49,432 bases of DNA from Streptacidiphilus carbonis (GCF_000787775.1 NZ_BBPM01000012.1:111808-161239), one strand, 5' to 3'; shown: positions 34,088 through 43,569, numbered from the stretch's first letter. Made by a program: numbers and translations. Notes: generated from the letters alone by a model not told the origin.

Positions 34088-35389
34088 ATGGCTGCTGCAG
34101 TAACCGCCGAGTCGTTCGACGCCGACGCCGTCACCGACCGCTCCGCCTTCGGGCCCGCCGTCGCCCTGTCCTGCAGGGAGTGCGGCGCGCGCACCGCACT
34201 CGCCCCGGACTTCGCCTGTACCGCGTGCTTCGGACCCCTTGAGGTGGCCTACGAGCTGCCCACCGGCGACCCCGAGGCACTGCGCGCCCGCATCGAGGCG
34301 GGCCCCACCAACATCTGGCGCTACGCGCCGCTGCTGCCGGTCTCCGCCGACGTGGCCTCCCGGCCCAACCTCAACCCCGGCTGGACCAAGCTGGTCAAGG
34401 CCGACAACCTGGCCCGCGAGCTGGGCGTGACCGGCGGCCTGTACGTCAAGGACGACTCCGGCAACCCCACCCACTCCTTCAAGGACCGGGTGGTCGCGAT
34501 CGCCGTCGAGGCGGCCCGCACCTTCGGCTTCACCACCCTCTCCTGCTCCTCCACCGGCAACCTGGCCGGCGCGGTCGGCGCGGCCGCCGCCCGCACCGGG
34601 CTGCGGTCCTGCGTGTTCATCCCGCACGACCTGGAGCAGGGCAAGGTGGTGATGGCCGCCGTGTACGGCGGCGAGCTGGTCGGCATCCAGGGCAACTACG
34701 ACGACGTGAACCGCTTCTGCTCGGAGCTGATCGGCGACCCGGTCGGCGAGGGCTGGGGCTTCGTCAACGTCAACCTGCGTCCCTACTACGGCGAGGGCTC
34801 CAAGACCCTGGCGTACGAGATCTGCGAGCAGCTGGGCTGGCGGCTGCCGGACCAGATCGTGATCCCGATCGCGTCGGGCTCGCAGCTGACGAAGATCGAC
34901 AAGGGTCTCAAGGAGCTGATCGCCCTCGGCCTGGTCGAGGACAAGCCCTACAAGATCTTCGGCGCCCAGGCCGAGGGCTGCTCCCCGGTCTCGGTGGCCT
35001 TCAAGGCCGGCCATGACGTGATCCGGCCGCAGAAGCCCGACACCATCGCCAAGTCGCTGGCCATCGGCAACCCGGCGGACGGCCCCTACGTCCTGGACAT
35101 CTGCCGCCGCACCGGCGGTGCGGTCGAGGATGTGAACGACGAGCAGGTGGTGGACGCGATCAAGCTGCTGGCCCGCACCGAGGGCATCTTCGCCGAGACC
35201 GCCGGCGGGGTGACGGTCGGCGTGCTGCAGAAGCTGATCAAGAACGGCCTGCTCGACCCGGCCGCCGAGACCGTGGTCCTCAACACCGGCGACGGTCTGA
35301 AGACCCTGGACGCGGTGGAGCCCACCACCGGCCTGTCCGCCACCATCCGCCCCACCCTTGACTCGTTCCGAGAGGCTGGCCTCGCATGA
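34088..35389 (+). CDS. thrC: Threonine synthase
   Basis: 433-residue PLP enzyme converting O-phosphohomoserine to threonine. An N-terminal C-x2-C pair set (LSCREC, FACTACFGPLEV) is typical of the long actinobacterial form. The PLP lysine is K132 in NPTHSFKDRVV; other signatures are CSSTGNLAGAVGAAAART and IPIASGSQLTKIDKGLKEL. ATG 34088 lies behind the riboswitch-linked purine tract. Its stop overlaps the start of the sulfur-carrier gene (ATGA), implying coupled translation. Confidence 0.96.
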   Translation: MAAAVTAESFDADAVTDRSAFGPAVALSCRECGARTALAPDFACTACFGPLEVAYELPTGDPEALRARIEAGPTNIWRYAPLLPVSADVASRPNLNPGWTKLVKADNLARELGVTGGLYVKDDSGNPTHSFKDRVVAIAVEAARTFGFTTLSCSSTGNLAGAVGAAAARTGLRSCVFIPHDLEQGKVVMAAVYGGELVGIQGNYDDVNRFCSELIGDPVGEGWGFVNVNLRPYYGEGSKTLAYEICEQLGWRLPDQIVIPIASGSQLTKIDKGLKELIALGLVEDKPYKIFGAQAEGCSPVSVAFKAGHDVIRPQKPDTIAKSLAIGNPADGPYVLDICRRTGGAVEDVNDEQVVDAIKLLARTEGIFAETAGGVTVGVLQKLIKNGLLDPAAETVVLNTGDGLKTLDAVEPTTGLSATIRPTLDSFREAGLA

Positions 35390-35661
35390 GTGTCTCCGTC
35401 CGCATCCCGACCATCCTGCGCACCTACACCGGCGGCGCCGCCGAGGTCGCGGCCGAGGGCGCGACCCTCGCCGCGGTCATCGACGACCTGGAGGCCAACC
35501 ACAACGGCATCCGCGGCCGCATCCTCGACGACAGCGGCAAGCTCCGGCGCTTTGTGAACGTGTATGTGAACGAGGACGACGTGCGCTTTGCCGACGGCCT
35601 GGAAACGGCCACTCCGGACGGCGCCGGGATCTCGATCATTCCCGCCGTCGCGGGTGGCTGA
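35386..35661 (+). CDS. MoaD/ThiS-family sulfur carrier protein
   Basis: 91 residues, beta-grasp fold, ending ISIIPAVAGG. The C-terminal Gly-Gly would be adenylated and thiocarboxylated. Close to CysO, which donates sulfur for cysteine synthesis in mycobacteria (with CysM and Mec). Here it overlaps thrC by four bases but has no CysM- or Mec-like gene beside it. In actinomycetes such carriers also serve antibiotic or 2-thiosugar pathways, so the acceptor is open. Strong terminator follows. Confidence 0.9.
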   Translation: MSVSVRIPTILRTYTGGAAEVAAEGATLAAVIDDLEANHNGIRGRILDDSGKLRRFVNVYVNEDDVRFADGLETATPDGAGISIIPAVAGG

Positions 35662-35686
35662 AATTCGCCGTTGTGACTCCCGGCAG

Positions 35687-35723
35687 GCCGGGGCGCCCCT
35701 TCCGGAGGGTGCCCCGGCTTTTT
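35687..35723 (+). terminator. Rho-independent terminator of thrC operon
   Basis: GCCGGGGC (35687-35694) pairs with GCCCCGGC (35711-35718), with a further CCCT/AGGG stem inside, then a TTTTT run at 35719-35723. Confidence 0.92.
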
Positions 35724-36079
35724 CCGTGGTCCGGGAGAGGTAGAGTGGCTTCCGGTTACCCCTGTTACTGCGCGGCCAATCCCCACCTGTCCCGTTGACT
35801 GAGACGGCAGTGGGCGCGGAGCCGTTGCCCGGGCTACAGAATTTCTCCGGAGAAATGCCGGACAGGTCCGCTTTGTCCTGGTCATTTTGCCGAGCTTTGT
35901 TGCGATAACAATCGCTCCGCCCCTTAACGCCCCCCAAGAATTCCCTCACTTATGCCCTGTTGCGGAGGGCATCCGAGTGGATACATTCAGCGTCGGCCGA
36001 AGCGTTGCGCGCTGCGCGGCGGTTCGGTCCGGTCCGCGGAGTGCGGTCCGTGAAAGGGCCAGTAATAGGGGAGTTTGGA
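35724..36079. promoter_or_regulatory. Leader and control region of the cold-shock gene
   Basis: No supported gene. It contains a perfect 16-bp palindrome ATTTCTCCGGAGAAAT at 35841-35856 and several AT-richer stretches (for example 35885-35915 with TTGCGATAACAATCG). A long untranslated leader is usual for cspA-type genes, where it folds as a thermosensor. No confident -10/-35 is assigned. Confidence 0.5.
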
Positions 36080-36280
36080 ATGGCTCAGGGCACCGTCAAG
36101 TGGTTCAACGCGGAGAAGGGGTACGGCTTCATCGCGGTCGACGGTGGTGCGGACGTGTTCGTCCACTACAGCGCGATCCAGATGGACGGGTACCGGTCGC
36201 TCGAAGAGGGCCAGCGGGTCGAGTTCGAGATCTCGCAGGGTCAGAAGGGTCCGCAGGCGGACATGGTCCGTGTGGTGTGA
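36080..36280 (+). CDS. CspA-family cold-shock protein
   Basis: 66-residue OB-fold RNA chaperone. RNP1 motif KGYGFI and RNP2 motif VFVHYSAI are intact after the opening [23 protein letters not shown] 36080 has GGGGAG 7-8 bases before it. Located between the thrC operon and groEL2, as is the scoF-type gene of S. coelicolor. Frame is open to 35960 but the upstream portion has no good ribosome binding site. Confidence 0.96.
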   Translation: MAQGTVKWFNAEKGYGFIAVDGGADVFVHYSAIQMDGYRSLEEGQRVEFEISQGQKGPQADMVRVV

Positions 36281-36355
36281 CCCCCGGTCGAGCGATCGCT
36301 GACTGATGACAGGACCGGCCGAGCCTCGTTCCGAACGAAGCACAACGCAGGTCTT

Positions 36356-36393
36356 CCGGTAGGCCCGTACCCCCCGGGGTGCGGGCCTACCGG
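36356..36393 (+). terminator. Hairpin terminator of cold-shock gene
   Basis: CCGGTAGGCCCG (from 36356) pairs with CGGGCCTACCGG (to 36393), with an inner ACCCC/GGGGT pairing. Near-perfect stem of about 17 bp. Confidence 0.85.
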
Positions 36394-36440
36394 CGTCCCG
36401 GGTCGGTTGAGTCCTGGACCTGACCACCCATCTGCTTGCC

Positions 36441-36487
36441 CCCACCCGTCGCCCGACCACCACCCCTCATCGAGCCGCCCTTCGGGC
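36441..36487. repeat. Dispersed repeat B, intergenic copy
   Basis: CCCACCCGTCGCCCGACCAC at 36441-36460 continues CACCCCT, followed by a GCCCTTCGGGC mini-hairpin at 36477-36487. Same order of elements as 22727-22771 within nagK. Sits between the cold-shock terminator and the groEL2 CIRCE; the remainder of 36281-36492 shows no gene. Confidence 0.7.
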
Positions 36488-36492
36488 AGCGC

Positions 36493-36555
36493 CTTGCACT
36501 CTCGGGGGCAGAGTGCTAATCATTGGCGTTAGCACTCTGAGGTAGAGAGTGACAA
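36493..36555 (+). promoter_or_regulatory. Tandem CIRCE elements (HrcA operators) of groEL2
   Basis: CIRCE 1: CTTGCACTC (36493-36501), 9-bp spacer, GAGTGCTAA (36511-36519). CIRCE 2: TTAGCACTC (36529-36537), 9-bp spacer, GAGTGACAA (36547-36555). Nine bases separate the two elements, so four half-sites sit at an exact 18-bp period and the middle pair also forms a perfect inverted repeat. Lies 118 bp before groEL2. HrcA is the established CIRCE repressor. Confidence 0.93.
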
Positions 36556-36595
36556 CGGGCCGGGTAGGTGAGGCCCCGGACGCGGCGGGAAGTGA

Positions 36596-38296
<1,701 letters not shown>

Positions 38297-38334
38297 TCCT
38301 CCGGATCAGTCGTTCGAGCATTGCCTGTTGTTCT

Positions 38335-38373
38335 GCGAGGCGGTCCTCCCCGGCCAGGGGAGGGCCGCCTCGC
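38335..38373 (+). terminator. Terminator after groEL2
   Basis: GCGAGGCGGTCCTCCCC (38335-38351) pairs with GGGGAGGGCCGCCTCGC (38357-38373) with one central mismatch region and a 5-base loop. Located 38 bp after the groEL2 stop. Confidence 0.85.
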
Positions 38374-38386
38374 GGCATGAGGGAAG

Positions 38387-38758
38387 ATGGAAGCCATGGA
38401 TGCCGAGACCGTTGAAGCCGCACTGCACAGTGCCCGGGCCGGGGTGCTGCGCGACCTCACGACCCGCGACATAGCCGATGCCGGGGTCGTCTCGCTGCTG
38501 GAGGACGCGGTGGCGCAGCGGCGCTGGTGGGTGGAGCAGTGGCCGGACGGTGCCGAGTTCCTGCTGGGGCTGGTCGCCCAGGACATCCAGGACGCCCTGC
38601 TCGACTCCTACGGCCGCTGGCCGCTGTGCGGGTCCTGCGCGGTCGAGGGGGAGCTGCAGGCGCTGAGCGTCGAGCCCGAGCTGGGGCCGGATCCGCACTG
38701 GGTGTGCGAGAAGGAGGGCGTCGTGGTCGCCGCGGTCGGAAGTCTCGGGCCGGCATGA
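38387..38758 (+). CDS. Small conserved hypothetical protein
   Basis: 120-123 residues (ATG at 38387 or 38396). N-terminal half is helical and acidic (AETVEAALHSARAGVLRDL, ISLLEDAVAQRRWW-like), C-terminal half contains CGSCAVEGELQALSVEPELG and PHWVCEKEG. The Cys of CGSC and VCEKEG could form a zinc knuckle. Overlaps the next gene by four bases, so coupled. I do not recognise a named family. Confidence 0.78.
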   Translation: MEAMDAETVEAALHSARAGVLRDLTTRDIADAGVVSLLEDAVAQRRWWVEQWPDGAEFLLGLVAQDIQDALLDSYGRWPLCGSCAVEGELQALSVEPELGPDPHWVCEKEGVVVAAVGSLGPA

Positions 38759-39012
38759 TCCTGATCGATCCGCCGGCGGTGCCGGGGCACGGGCGACTGT
38801 GGTCGCACCTGGTGAGTGACAGCTCCCTGGCGGAGCTGCATGCGTTCGCACGGGCGCTGGGGGTGCCCGAGCGGGGGTTCGAGCGGGACCACTACGACGT
38901 GCCCGAGCGGTTGTACGAGGCGGCGGTGGCGGCGGGGGCGGAGGCCGTTTCGAGCCGTGAGCTGGTCCGCAGGTTGACGGAGGCGGGGTTGCGGCGGAGG
39001 AAGCGGTCGTAG
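38755..39012 (+). CDS. DUF4031 protein
   Basis: 85 residues starting MILIDPPAVPGHGRLWSHL. Contains the family pattern of a Trp-Ser-His-Leu and SLAELHAFARALGVPERGFE followed by DHYDVPERLYEAAV, typical of DUF4031 proteins of unknown function. ATGA overlap with the upstream gene. Basic C-terminus RRRKRS. A perfect palindrome lies 24 bp downstream. Confidence 0.88.
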   Translation: MILIDPPAVPGHGRLWSHLVSDSSLAELHAFARALGVPERGFERDHYDVPERLYEAAVAAGAEAVSSRELVRRLTEAGLRRRKRS

Positions 39013-39035
39013 TGCGGGCTGTGCATGGTTTCTGT

Positions 39036-39081
39036 TCGCGCAGTTCCCCGCGCCCCCATGGGGGCGCGGGGAACTGCGCGA
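39036..39081. repeat. Palindromic element, copy 3 (perfect 46-bp palindrome)
   Basis: A 46-bp perfect palindrome centred between 39058 and 39059, with no loop. Arms contain GCGCAGTTCCCCGCGCCCC and its complement. Outer sequences TAGTGCGGGCT and AGCCCGCTACG extend the symmetry imperfectly. Lies between convergent genes. Confidence 0.93.
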
Positions 39082-39089
39082 CAAGCCCG

Positions 39090-39755
39090 CTACGGGCGTA
39101 GGGCGTTCAGCTCCATCATGAGGTTGGTGCGGGCTGCGGCGCCGTAGCGGGCCCGGGCTGCGGCGGTGCTGTAGAGGCGCGGCAGGTCCAGGAGTTGCCG
39201 CAGGATCGCCGCGCGACCGTCGCGGAAGGCCGCGTCCGGGACGAAGGAGTACTCCTCGCGGACGGCCGCCGCGTAGGCGGCGTATGCCGTGGGGGAGCCG
39301 CCCAGCACCGCGAGGTCCGCGTCGGAGAGGACGGCGCCGTTGCGGTCGCCCTCGGCCGCCTCGTGAGTGGTGGTGAGCCGGACCAGGCGGGCCGCCTCCG
39401 CGGTGACCGCAGCCGGAACCCCTGCCTCCGGCAGCACCCGCTCGGCGAGCCTCGCGCTGCGCTCCTCGTTCTCGGAGCGGTCCGGCGCGTACACGGCGTC
39501 GTGGAACCAGGCGGCCAGCCGGACCGCGTCGGCGTCCTCCGCCTCGTCCGCGAGCTCGTCCGCGACGTCCAGGACCGCGGCCAGATGGCTCAGCGTGTGG
39601 TACCTCCGTTGCGGCTCCGACCAGCGGCGGAGCAGTTCGTCGCCGAAGGGTGCGGGGGCCGGTGACCCCTCGGCGGCGACCCGTCCGAGGAGGGTGTTCC
39701 AGCGGTCCAGGAGCGCCGCGGCGAGCGCGGTGTCGGGGTGCGGGTGCGTCGGCAT
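39090..39755 (-). CDS. HD-domain protein (predicted metal-dependent phosphohydrolase)
   Basis: 221 residues. HD-fold landmarks: YHTLSHLAAVLD, the His-Asp doublet in AAWFHDAVYAPD, LVRLTTTHEAAEGDRNGAVL, and LSDADLAVLGG with the last metal-ligand Asp. Belongs to the stand-alone HD proteins often labelled with a receptor-subunit name in databases, a misannotation. Substrate unknown, nucleotides being typical for the superfamily. Divergent from cutC. Confidence 0.87.
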   Translation of the reverse strand: MPTHPHPDTALAAALLDRWNTLLGRVAAEGSPAPAPFGDELLRRWSEPQRRYHTLSHLAAVLDVADELADEAEDADAVRLAAWFHDAVYAPDRSENEERSARLAERVLPEAGVPAAVTAEAARLVRLTTTHEAAEGDRNGAVLSDADLAVLGGSPTAYAAYAAAVREEYSFVPDAAFRDGRAAILRQLLDLPRLYSTAAARARYGAAARTNLMMELNALRP

Positions 39756-39850
39756 GACGCCATTGTGAACGAGAGCGGTCGCGGAATTTGTGCGATCAAG
39801 GGACGATCAGGACTCGCCGTGCGGCGGCCGGATATGGCAGGCTTAGCGAT

Positions 39851-40555
39851 ATGTCTAGACCAATCTTCGAGGTTATCGCCACGTCCGCGCAGGATGCGGT
39901 GGCAGCGGCTGCCGGTGGTGCCGACCGTTTGGAGTTGGCCGGCGACATGGCCGCCGACGGACTCACCCCCTCGGTCGAGGAGTTCGCCCGGATCCGCTCC
40001 GCCGTGCACATCCCGCTGCGGGTGATGCTGCGCGACGGGGACGGCTTCCTGCCGAGGGATCTCGGCGCCCTCGCCGAGACGGCACAGGCGCTGCGCGCCG
40101 AGGGCGCGGAGGAGTTCGTCCTGGGCTTCCTGACCCCTCAGGGGGCGGTCGATCTGGACGCCGTGCGCACGGTGCTGACGGCGATCGACGGCTGCAGCTG
40201 GACGTTCCACCGGGCGCTGGACAACGCGGCGGACCGGGAGGCGGTGCGGGCCGCGATCGACGGGTTGCCGGGATTGGACACCGTGCTGACCGCGGGGTCC
40301 CCGGCCGGGGTGGCGGACGGGCTGGACGTTCTGGCGGCGGAGGCGAAGCGGGCCGGGCAGCCCGGGTACGGGCCGAAGATCCTGGTGGGCGGGGGGCTCA
40401 AGTCCCAGCATGTGCGCGGGCTGCTGGCCCAGGGGATCGACGGGTTCCACGTGGGCGGGATGGTCCGCAGCGGGGGGTGGGACACGCCGGTGGACACCGG
40501 GTTGGTGCAGGAGTGGCGGCGGCTCGTCGACTCCGAGGCCCACGCGGCGGCGTAG
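39851..40555 (+). CDS. cutC: CutC family protein (copper homeostasis family)
   Basis: 234-residue TIM-barrel protein. EVIATSAQDAVAAAAGGADR, LELAGDMAADGLTPS, IPLRVMLRDGDGFL, FHRALDNAADREAV and VLTAGSPAGVADGL match CutC. The copper link is historical and disputed; the barrel may be an enzyme of unknown activity. Start ATG 39851 chosen because SRPIFEVIATS begins the fold; the frame is open to 39788. Confidence 0.9.
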   Translation: MSRPIFEVIATSAQDAVAAAAGGADRLELAGDMAADGLTPSVEEFARIRSAVHIPLRVMLRDGDGFLPRDLGALAETAQALRAEGAEEFVLGFLTPQGAVDLDAVRTVLTAIDGCSWTFHRALDNAADREAVRAAIDGLPGLDTVLTAGSPAGVADGLDVLAAEAKRAGQPGYGPKILVGGGLKSQHVRGLLAQGIDGFHVGGMVRSGGWDTPVDTGLVQEWRRLVDSEAHAAA

Positions 40556-40614
40556 CGGTGCCACGGGGGGTGGGGGAACCGCGCGGTTCGGCGTGCACCT
40601 CGGTGCATGGCTGG

Positions 40615-40690
40615 TCGCGCAGTTCCCCGCGCCCCTGTGTGGTGCGACTTGCTCACGGCGGTTCAGTTGCGGCCCCAGGGGCGCGAGCCG
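40615..40690. repeat. Palindromic element, copy 4 (degenerate)
   Basis: Left arm TCGCGCAGTTCCCCGCGCCC at 40615-40634 (then CTG) is intact. The right arm (40677-40690 and beyond) keeps CAGGGGCGCG, then diverges. Preceded by GTGCACCTCGGTGCATGGCT, as in copy 2. Between convergent cutC and the HelD-like gene, ending 4 bp before the latter's stop. Confidence 0.8.
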
Positions 40691-40694
40691 CGCG

Positions 40695-42932
40695 CTAGCC
40701 GGCGAGCGCCGCGGGCAGTGGGCGGGTGTGGAGGACGGTGAGGCCTGAGACCGGGCGGGTGAGGCAGACGTAGAGGCGGCGGAGGCCGGTGCGGGGGTCG
40801 GGTTCGGCGTCGACGATGGCGGCGGGTTCGTCGAGGACGACGTAGTCGTACTCCAGGCCCTTGGCCAGGGAGGCGGGGACCAGGGTGAGCCGGGAGGCGG
40901 CGGAGGTCTCGGTGCCCGGGGCCAGGTGGGGCATCCCGGCCGCGTCCAGCGCGGCGGCGAGCAGCGGGACGCGGTGGTCCGCGGCGATCAGGCCGATGGA
41001 GCCCTCCTGGCGGAGCGTCTCGCGGCAGGCGGCGACCACGGCGTCGGTGAGCGCGGCCGGGGTGGCCGAGACGGTGGCGTCCAGCGCGGCGGCGTCGTTC
41101 AATGCCGCGGTGTCCTCCGGTGCGGGCGCCGGGATGTGGCGGATCGTCAGCGCGCCGTGGGACTCGCGTACCGAGTCGGCCGGCTCCAGGTCGGGGGCGA
41201 TGCCGGGCAGCAGCCGGGAGGCGTAGCGGATCACCTCGCTGGGGACGCGGAAGGTCTTGTTCAGCGCCTCGATCCTGGAGCCCGGCTTCCCCAGGTGCCG
41301 CAGCGCCTCGGCCCAGGTCCCGGTGGCCCACGGGGTGGTGCCCTGGGCGATGTCGCCGAGGACGGTGGCCGATCCGGTCGTGCAGCGGCGGCCGACGGCC
41401 CGGTACTGCATCGGGGAGAGGTCCTGGGCCTCGTCCAGGACGACATGGCCGAGCGAGTGGGTCCGCTCGACCAGGTCGCGGGCCTCGTCCACCAGCACGG
41501 CGTCGGCCAGCGACCAGGGCGCGGACTTCACGCTGCGCGGGGGCTTGGCCCAAAGGACGGTCCGCTGCTCCTCGGGGATGAGGATGCCGTCGGCGCACTC
41601 GGCCAGGAAGGCGGCGTCGGACAGCAGCCGGAAGACCAGCTTGGCCGGGTCCACCGCCGGCCAGATGGCCTTCACCGCGGCCTTCACGGCGGGGTTGCGG
41701 GCCACCGCGTCCTGGACCCGGTCGTCGGGCGCCTCGCCGCCGTTCTCCATCTTCACCAGGACGGCGTGCGCGATCCGCTGCGGGAGGGCGGCCAGGGCGG
41801 CGCCGTAGCGGATGTCACGGTCCATCAGCTCCTGGGCCAGCTCCTCCAGTTCGTAGGCCGGGATGCGCCAGCGGCGGGAGCCGCGGACCACCACGCAGGG
41901 CTCGGTGGGCATCCGGATGCCGGAGCGGACCGCGCGCTGGAGCACCTGCGCCATCCGGGCGTCGCCCTTGACGACGGCGGCGTCGGCGGGGTCGGCGCCG
42001 CTCACCCGCACCTGGGAGACCAGCTCCTCCACGGTGGCCTGGGCCACGTCCAGCTCGCCCAGCGCGGGCAGCACCTGCTCGATGTAGTGCAGGAAGGACC
42101 GGTTCGGGCCGATGACCAGGGTGCCGGTGCGGGCCAGCCGCTCCCGGTGGGCGTAGAGCAGGTAGGCGACACGGTGTAGGCCGACGGCGGTCTTCCCGGT
42201 GCCGGGCGCTCCCTGGACGCAGACGGTGCCGTGCACGTCGGCGCGGACGATCTCGTCCTGCTCGGGCTGGATGGTCGCGACGATGTCGCGCATCGGGCCG
42301 ACACGGGGGCGTTCGATCTCGGCCGTCAGCAGGGCGCTGGCCTGCCCCACCTCCTCGGCGTCGGTGAGGTGCTCGTCCTCGTAGGCGGTGAGCTCGCCGC
42401 CGGTGTAGCCGAAGCGCCGGCGCAGGTCCACGTCCATCGGATCCTTGCGGCTGGCGCGGTAGAACGGCTGGGAGACCGGGGCGCGCCAGTCGATGACCAT
42501 GGGGTCGCCGTCGGCGTCGTGCACGTGCCGGCGGCCGATGTAGAACTGCTCGCCCTCCCTCCCCCAAACTTCGTCCGGGGGTGCCCCCTGCCCGACCACC
42601 ACCCCCTTCCGCGGCGCTTCGCGCCCAGCCTCTTCGGCGCCCTCGGCCAGGTCCATCCCCGGCGCGTGGAGGTAGTCCAGGCGGCCGAAGAACAGCGGGG
42701 TGTGGGCGAGGTCGGCGAGGGCCTTGATCCGGTCGGACATCTCGCGCTGGAGGATGGCCGCGTTCACCCAGTTCCCGGTGACGTCGGCGAGGTCCAGCGA
42801 CTCCACGTCGGCACGCATGGCGGCCAGCGCCGCGCGGGAGTGGGCGAGGTGGTCGCGTTCGCGTTGCAGGGGGTCGGCAGAGCCGGGGGAGGTGGACGGT
42901 ACGGGCGTGTGATCGCTGTCAAGCGAGGGCAC
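40695..42932 (-). CDS. UvrD/HelD-like superfamily 1 helicase
   Basis: 745 residues. A coiled-coil N-terminus (ERDHLAHSRAALAAMRADVE) is followed by FYIGRRHVHDADGDPMVIDW, Walker A GAPGTGKTAVGLHRVAYLLY near residue 240, Walker B HVVLDEAQDLSPMQY near residue 500, and C-terminal GLEYDYVVLDEPAAIV. This matches HelD (class II, actinobacterial), which removes stalled RNA polymerase from DNA; a plain UvrD-type DNA helicase is the alternative. GTG start at 42932 with GGGAAGG. Residues about 108-126 (VVVGQGAPPDEVWGREGE) are encoded by a dispersed repeat and look like an insertion before the conserved FYIGRRHV. Confidence 0.88.
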   Translation of the reverse strand: MPSLDSDHTPVPSTSPGSADPLQRERDHLAHSRAALAAMRADVESLDLADVTGNWVNAAILQREMSDRIKALADLAHTPLFFGRLDYLHAPGMDLAEGAEEAGREAPRKGVVVGQGAPPDEVWGREGEQFYIGRRHVHDADGDPMVIDWRAPVSQPFYRASRKDPMDVDLRRRFGYTGGELTAYEDEHLTDAEEVGQASALLTAEIERPRVGPMRDIVATIQPEQDEIVRADVHGTVCVQGAPGTGKTAVGLHRVAYLLYAHRERLARTGTLVIGPNRSFLHYIEQVLPALGELDVAQATVEELVSQVRVSGADPADAAVVKGDARMAQVLQRAVRSGIRMPTEPCVVVRGSRRWRIPAYELEELAQELMDRDIRYGAALAALPQRIAHAVLVKMENGGEAPDDRVQDAVARNPAVKAAVKAIWPAVDPAKLVFRLLSDAAFLAECADGILIPEEQRTVLWAKPPRSVKSAPWSLADAVLVDEARDLVERTHSLGHVVLDEAQDLSPMQYRAVGRRCTTGSATVLGDIAQGTTPWATGTWAEALRHLGKPGSRIEALNKTFRVPSEVIRYASRLLPGIAPDLEPADSVRESHGALTIRHIPAPAPEDTAALNDAAALDATVSATPAALTDAVVAACRETLRQEGSIGLIAADHRVPLLAAALDAAGMPHLAPGTETSAASRLTLVPASLAKGLEYDYVVLDEPAAIVDAEPDPRTGLRRLYVCLTRPVSGLTVLHTRPLPAALAG
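42557..42624. repeat. Dispersed repeat B, copy within the HelD-like gene
   Basis: TGCCCGACCACCACCCCCTT at 42589-42608, followed by GCGCTTCGCGC at 42614-42624, repeats the order of elements at 22727 and 36441. Immediately before it (42557-42588) is a CCCCC/GGGGG hairpin module. In-frame within the gene. Confidence 0.65.
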
Positions 42933-43249
42933 GGTGAAGCCTTCCCGGCTGCGGAACACCGGGGGGTGCCCGGCGCGCAGCGGTCTCAAGGATCGGTGAT
43001 ATTGAGTTCGGAAGCCGTCCGGTACCGACCGGGCGGCGCGCTCCCAAGCACTCGGGGACGAGGGGGAGGCGGCAGAGCGGACATGGTAGACCCATGGTCG
43101 GGACGTTGGCCAACGAATTGATTCGTCGGATCAGGGAGAACCCTGACTCAAGGGGGATGCCGGGTACCCCGTTCGGACGACATGTCGCACCCCCGGGGAT
43201 CGCCCTGCGGTCCGACGACCGCGCGGGTCGAAAAACCTACGGTTGAACC
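42933..43249. promoter_or_regulatory. Region between HelD-like gene and small ORF
   Basis: 317 bp without a supported gene. Three short palindromes lie together: CGTTGGCCAACG at 43104-43115, CGAATTGATTCG at 43114-43125 and a TCAGGG/CCCTGA stem at 43131-43146. They probably mark operators or a leader hairpin for the divergent promoters. Confidence 0.4.
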
Positions 43250-43438
43250 ATGGCTACCGCACAGTTCTCCCCGAAGGCCGTGGCCGGCCCCAGCGCCCGC
43301 CACGGCAGTACCGTCGTCGATCACGACCACACCGCCGATGACCACCGGCACCGCCCCGTGCGCACCGCGCTGCGCGGCGCCGGGATCTTCCTCGACACCG
43401 CCTGGCGGGTCGTCCTGCTCGGACGCGAGGGTTTGTGA
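43250..43438 (+). CDS. Possible small His/Asp-rich protein
   Basis: 62 residues. Contains a HGSTVVDHDHTADDHRHRPV segment (possible metal-binding) and a hydrophobic C-terminus (LRGAGIFLDTAWRVVLLGRE) that could associate with the membrane. No clear ribosome binding site, so existence is uncertain. Codon bias and isolation from other frames make it plausible. Function unknown. Confidence 0.45.
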   Translation: MATAQFSPKAVAGPSARHGSTVVDHDHTADDHRHRPVRTALRGAGIFLDTAWRVVLLGREGL

Positions 43439-43470
43439 CCGTTCGGTCACCGCTGTCACAGGCGTGTCAC
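43435..43470. promoter_or_regulatory. Palindrome and GTCAC repeats before the DUF4232 lipoprotein gene
   Basis: GTGACCG (43435-43441), TT, CGGTCAC (43444-43450) form a perfect 16-bp palindrome overlapping the small ORF's stop, followed by two TGTCAC units at 43454 and 43465. Located 100-135 bp before the lipoprotein start. Candidate operator. Confidence 0.45.
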
Positions 43471-43569
43471 CGGAGCAACCAGAGCTTTCCCGGGCTGCGT
43501 ATAAAGATCACGTGAGGCCGGACCGCAGCGGTGCGAGTTCCGCATTCGGCCTTGGGGTGGGGAGTTCTG

